From DATKDU01 sp035512595 (GTDB lineage: Bacteria; Planctomycetota; Planctomycetia; Pirellulales; Pirellulaceae), in the NCBI GenBank assembly GCA_035512595.1, contig DATKDU010000186.1:1-26175 (forward strand): a stretch of DNA of 26,175 nt. The letters run 5' to 3'. The notes below the pieces were generated by a model. That model did no database searches and had not been told where the DNA came from. It worked only from the letters and a program-made list of their open reading frames with translations. A program made the translations under genes and the position numbers. Position 1 is the stretch's first letter. Each line of letters opens with the position of its first letter. This document shows, one piece after another, positions 23,585 to 26,175 of this stretch.

Positions 23585-24081
23585 GCACAGCTTGGCGAAG
23601 GGAACGTCCTGCCAGCATGCGGTGAGGGCATGTCGGCCGGAGGCACTCGACCCGAACCACTTGCGAGCCTGGGAGGTTAGGGACCGCGATGCGCACTCCG
23701 GTCGAACACTCTCGGTCGATGTGACCGATGCGTCGAAGTGTCTGGTTCAATTGCGATCGGTCGGTATCACCGAAGCGCGCAAGCGATTCAGCCAAATTGC
23801 CGTCGGCGTGTCGGTCGACGCGCGCTAGGCCGGTTGATTTCATTGAAAAATGGGTCGTTTTCTGATCTTGGTCGGAACTCTCAGTCAGCGAGGGTCGCGT
23901 CGGGAAAGCAGGCAGTCGGGATCGTGCGTCGCCGTCTGGAACGTGGCGGGTGTTGACATGACGATTGGGGGCGAAAACGATAAAGCGACTTCGACCTTTC
24001 CCTCCGATCCACGCCGACTCCTGTCGTGCTGTGAATTAGATTCAGTTCACGCGGCCCTCACGCCTACTAATGTGTCTCGCC
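23585..24081. other. Intergenic region with FHA remnant and tannase promoter region
   Basis: These 497 bases follow the MITE-like element. The first 27 read as a likely FHA continuation (AQLGEGNVL). The rest contains the second copy of the 17-base palindrome (23712-23728) and, just beyond, a smaller one (TCGGTATCACCGA, 23761-23773). Open frames on both strands look like no family I know. A perfect -35 hexamer TTGACA (23953-23958) lies about 120 bases before the esterase start, but the best -10 at a 17-base spacing (AACGAT) is poor. No good ribosome-binding site precedes the esterase start codons. Confidence 0.4.
23712..23728. repeat. 17-bp imperfect palindrome, second copy
   Basis: TCGGTCGATGTGACCGA is identical to 2113-2129. 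Downstream bases differ but keep the same encoded residues (SVDVTDAS) in one frame. Related shorter forms lie near 25799 (TCGGTCACATCG, the reverse sense), where the similarity coincides with the decayed sigma-factor remnant. Confidence 0.6.
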
Positions 24082-25629
24082 ATGAAGCCCTACATCCAAG
24101 CTGCGTTGTTGTTCATTGCCCCGCTCGCCGGCGCCCTTGCGCAGTCCCCGGATTTCCCTCTCAAGCCGATCTATCCCGACGCGGTGCCCGTCTGCTCGCC
24201 TGAGGAATTGAAAAAGGTCGTCATCCCCAACACCACCATCGAATCCGTCACAGTCGATGAACGCGACGGCGCCGTACGCGTTACGGCGATCGTCACGCAT
24301 CCGCCAGCCAGCGATCGCGTCAAGGTCTGGGTCGCGCTGCCCGTGAAAAACTGGAACGGCCGGTTCCGTGGTGTTGGCGGCGGCGGCTTCTTGACCGGCC
24401 ACGCCGAACTCCTGCGTGTCGGCGTCGCGCAAGGTTTTGCGGCGGCCGCAACCGACGGCGGACACGAAGGCGAGAGCGGCAGCTTTGCGCTGCACGCCAG
24501 CGGCCGACTCAACTGGCAGGAAATTCGCGACTTCGCCTACCTCAGCATTCATGAGATGACGGATATCGGCAAGGCGCTTACGCAGGCGTTTTATGGCAAG
24601 GCCCCGCGCTATTCATACTTTGTCGGCTTCTCGACCGGCGGGAGGCAGGGCCTCACGGAAGCGCAGCGCTACCCGGCGGACTACGACGGCATCTTCTCCG
24701 GCTGCCCTGCGATCAATTGGACCAACATGGCGGCCTCGGCGCTGTGGCCGCAGGTCGTGATGCACGATGCAAAGCACCTGGTATCCAAGGAAAAGCTGGA
24801 GGCGGTAACAGCCGCGGCCATCGCCGCCTGCGACGCTCACGATGGCGTGTCCGACGGGGTGATCGACGATCCGGACAAGTGCACGTGGGATCCAAAAGCA
24901 ATCGTGGGCGCAAAGGTTGGCGACAGCACATTCAGCGAGGAGGATGCAAACGTTGTACGAAAAATCTGGGCCGGTCCGATCGGGCATGGAGGACGCTTCC
25001 TCTGGCATGGTCCATCGCACGGCGCAGATCTGTTCGTGACTGCGGGAACCGAAGGCATGCCGCTGAAGCCCAAACCGTTTGACATCGGGCTGGACTGGTA
25101 CCGTTATTTTCTCACCCGCTCGCCCGGCTTCGACGGCACGGAGATGACCGCCGCCGAATTCGAGCTCTTGGTGAATCAGTCCGTCGAGCTGTTTGGACCG
25201 GTGTTCAACTCCAATGACCCGGACCTCTCGGCTTTCCGCGATCACGGCGGCAAAGTCATCATCTTGCATGGCCTCACGGACCAGGTGATTCCGCACGAGG
25301 GCTCGGTCGATTACTACGAGCGCGTGCAAAAACAGATGGGCGGGGCAGCAGAGACAGCAAAATTTGCGCGGCTGTTCCTCGTCCCCGGAGTCGATCACGG
25401 CTTCCGCGGGCCGGGCGCAGCCCCGAACATAAACCGCGTAATCCTCTCGCTCATCGGGTGGGTGGAGGAAGGTAAGGCTCCGGATCAACTTCTTGGCGAA
25501 GCCCGTGACGCAGCCGGCAAAGTCATTCGCACGCGTCCGGTTTTTCCGTACCCACAGATCGCGCGATACACGGGCACCGGCGACCCCAACGACGCAAAGA
25601 ACTACGTCGCGCACACGCCCGCTCGGTGA
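24082..25629 (+). CDS. Secreted tannase/feruloyl esterase-family hydrolase
   Basis: Start codons at 24070 and 24082 are both possible; the second gives a classic signal peptide (MKPYIQAALLFIAPLAGALA-Q) and 515 residues. The protein has the alpha/beta-hydrolase tannase layout: an N-terminal VWVALPVKNWNGRFRGVGGG oxyanion-side segment, then nucleophile Ser184 in FVGFSTGGRQG. A calcium-loop-like lid reads CDAHDGVSDGVIDDPDKC. The remaining triad members are Asp400 (LHGLTDQVIP) and His439 (VPGVDHGF). Family members release gallate, ferulate or other aromatic acids from esters, or cleave related esters such as MHET. The usual cysteines next to Ser and His are Phe183 and Gly440 here. It stands alone on the plus strand with no clear operon partner. 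The substrate cannot be inferred. Confidence 0.9.
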   Translation: MKPYIQAALLFIAPLAGALAQSPDFPLKPIYPDAVPVCSPEELKKVVIPNTTIESVTVDERDGAVRVTAIVTHPPASDRVKVWVALPVKNWNGRFRGVGGGGFLTGHAELLRVGVAQGFAAAATDGGHEGESGSFALHASGRLNWQEIRDFAYLSIHEMTDIGKALTQAFYGKAPRYSYFVGFSTGGRQGLTEAQRYPADYDGIFSGCPAINWTNMAASALWPQVVMHDAKHLVSKEKLEAVTAAAIAACDAHDGVSDGVIDDPDKCTWDPKAIVGAKVGDSTFSEEDANVVRKIWAGPIGHGGRFLWHGPSHGADLFVTAGTEGMPLKPKPFDIGLDWYRYFLTRSPGFDGTEMTAAEFELLVNQSVELFGPVFNSNDPDLSAFRDHGGKVIILHGLTDQVIPHEGSVDYYERVQKQMGGAAETAKFARLFLVPGVDHGFRGPGAAPNINRVILSLIGWVEEGKAPDQLLGEARDAAGKVIRTRPVFPYPQIARYTGTGDPNDAKNYVAHTPAR

Positions 25630-25813
25630 GGATGGTCGCGCCATGATCCGCCGCCGTAGATATCCAAGAGCTACCAGTGGGTGACTCCCTCTCTGAGAAC
25701 TGAACCAAGTACGCCTCGTGTATGAGCGCCGTCACCCGCAACGCCTGTGCCTGTTTTTCTGCGCCAATTTCCCGCGGCCGCTGGCAACGGTAAGTCGCTT
25801 CGGTCACATCGTT
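25630..25813 (-). pseudogene. Decayed N-terminal remnant of an ECF sigma factor
   Basis: A minus-strand frame reads NDVTEA..., then GAEKQAQALRVTALIHEAYL and, further on, AADHGATILTERA. This follows the order of the planctomycete-type ECF sigma N-terminus (a start like M-x-DVT, then 'ATALVHEAYLRL', then 'AAA..MRRILVE.AR'). The stretch between DVTE and EKQAQ is much shortened, there is no proper start, and the end runs into the antisense of the esterase gene. It is therefore a fragment, not a working gene. The identification rests on short motifs and is moderately sure. Confidence 0.45.
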
Positions 25814-25836
25814 CGAGGCCAGTGAAGGCCTTCGTG

Positions 25837-25895
25837 CAACCTGCGTCGGTCTCATCCGCCGACGCAACATTTTGATTCTGCACAACCTGCGTCGG
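25837..25895. repeat. 13-bp direct repeats and stem-loop downstream of the esterase gene
   Basis: CAACCTGCGTCGG occurs at 25837-25849 and again at 25883-25895. The first copy also forms a perfect 8-bp stem with CCGACGCA at 25859-25866 (TGCGTCGG, nine-base loop), followed by a weakly T-rich ACATTTTG. It might end transcription of the esterase gene, but it lies more than 200 bases past its stop. It may equally be insertion debris next to the sigma-factor remnant. Confidence 0.4.
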
Positions 25896-26001
25896 ACCGA
25901 CACACGACCGACACACCGACGCGCGATAGGGCACCAACGTGCGTGAGCGCCACGTTGACAGGCCCGGCTCGCGACAGTGATCGATTCGGTCACTCTGCGG
26001 G

Positions 26002-26175
26002 CTAGCCGTCATCAGTGGATTCATCTTCGTCGGTAGTGGGAATGCCAATCGGCAGCCGGACGACGATGACGTCATGGAGCAGGTCCGCGTCATCGGCGGC
26101 GTCTTGGTATGAGCCGTAGGCGTTGGTCGTCGCTAACCGGTCGGCATCGAAGTCGTAGAGCACCCAGCGGCGCTC
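26002..26175 (-). CDS. Small conserved hypothetical protein, C-terminal part
   Basis: The frame enters from the right edge and ends at TAG (26004-26002), giving 57 residues. It reads RRWVLYDFDADRLATTNAYG, SYQDAADDADLLHDVIVVRL and an acidic tail PTTDEDESTDDG. The pattern of a short beta hairpin, a 'SY.DA..DA' helix and a final hydrophobic strand is one I associate with small proteins of planctomycete accessory regions, similar in style to those at the left end of the window. The function is unknown, and the start and neighbours lie outside the window. Confidence 0.6.
   Translation of the reverse strand, partial: ERRWVLYDFDADRLATTNAYGSYQDAADDADLLHDVIVVRLPIGIPTTDEDESTDDG

Noticed and set aside
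1..26175. CRISPR arrays, tRNA and rRNA genes, intact transposase genes.
   Set aside because: No regularly spaced repeats, cloverleaf-like segments, rRNA blocks or transposase motifs were found by eye on either strand.

Overview
The window looks like a chromosomal segment of a high-GC planctomycete, most likely Pirellulales-like. The basis is protein content: secreted sulfatase and sialate-O-acetylesterase-type enzymes, a PVC-type cytochrome c fused to a beta-propeller, an ECF sigma factor next to a giant Ser/Thr kinase with WD40 repeats and a SUMF1-type domain, a DUF4234-like membrane protein, and small proteins typical of planctomycete accessory islands. No tRNA, rRNA or CRISPR array was seen.

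Region A (1-1816, minus strand) is the end of an accessory cluster: a DUF3150-like helical protein followed by three small conserved proteins, the last leaving the window on the left. A further small protein of similar style enters from the right edge (26002-26175).

Region B (2216-13539, minus strand) is the centrepiece. It is a tightly packed run of seven genes: a secreted di-c-type cytochrome/propeller protein, an enolase-superfamily enzyme of the cis-3-hydroxy-L-proline dehydratase type, a DapA-family lyase/deaminase, a secreted esterase, a secreted sulfatase, a secreted protein with a VHL-like beta domain and two HExxH metallopeptidase modules, and a second esterase. A PAS-AraC regulator (13626-14390) is read divergently, and a palindromic TATAAT lies between them. 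The shared theme may be hydroxyproline: the two cytoplasmic enzymes resemble hydroxyproline catabolic enzymes, and the VHL beta domain is the fold that in animals reads hydroxyproline. I propose a system that attacks sulfated or acetylated hydroxyproline-containing glycoproteins. This is inference, but it is testable.

Region C (14400-15525) is gene debris: a frameshifted Rrf2-type regulator remnant, and a chimeric reading frame joining the nuclease-like N-terminus of a defence-type protein to the tail of a DUF1573-like protein.

Region D (15508-23040, minus strand) is a signalling unit: an ECF sigma factor, a 1726-residue kinase with an N-terminal anti-sigma-like zinc motif, and two membrane proteins. 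An RNA element with two hairpins that could pair with each other sits between sigma and kinase. A divergent FHA gene is cut short by a 109-bp MITE-like element that supplies its stop codon.

Region E (23585-26175) holds a secreted tannase/feruloyl-esterase-family protein lacking the usual disulfide cysteines, a decayed ECF sigma remnant and short repeats. Family calls rest on reading the sequences and on memory of the families; no searches were run.
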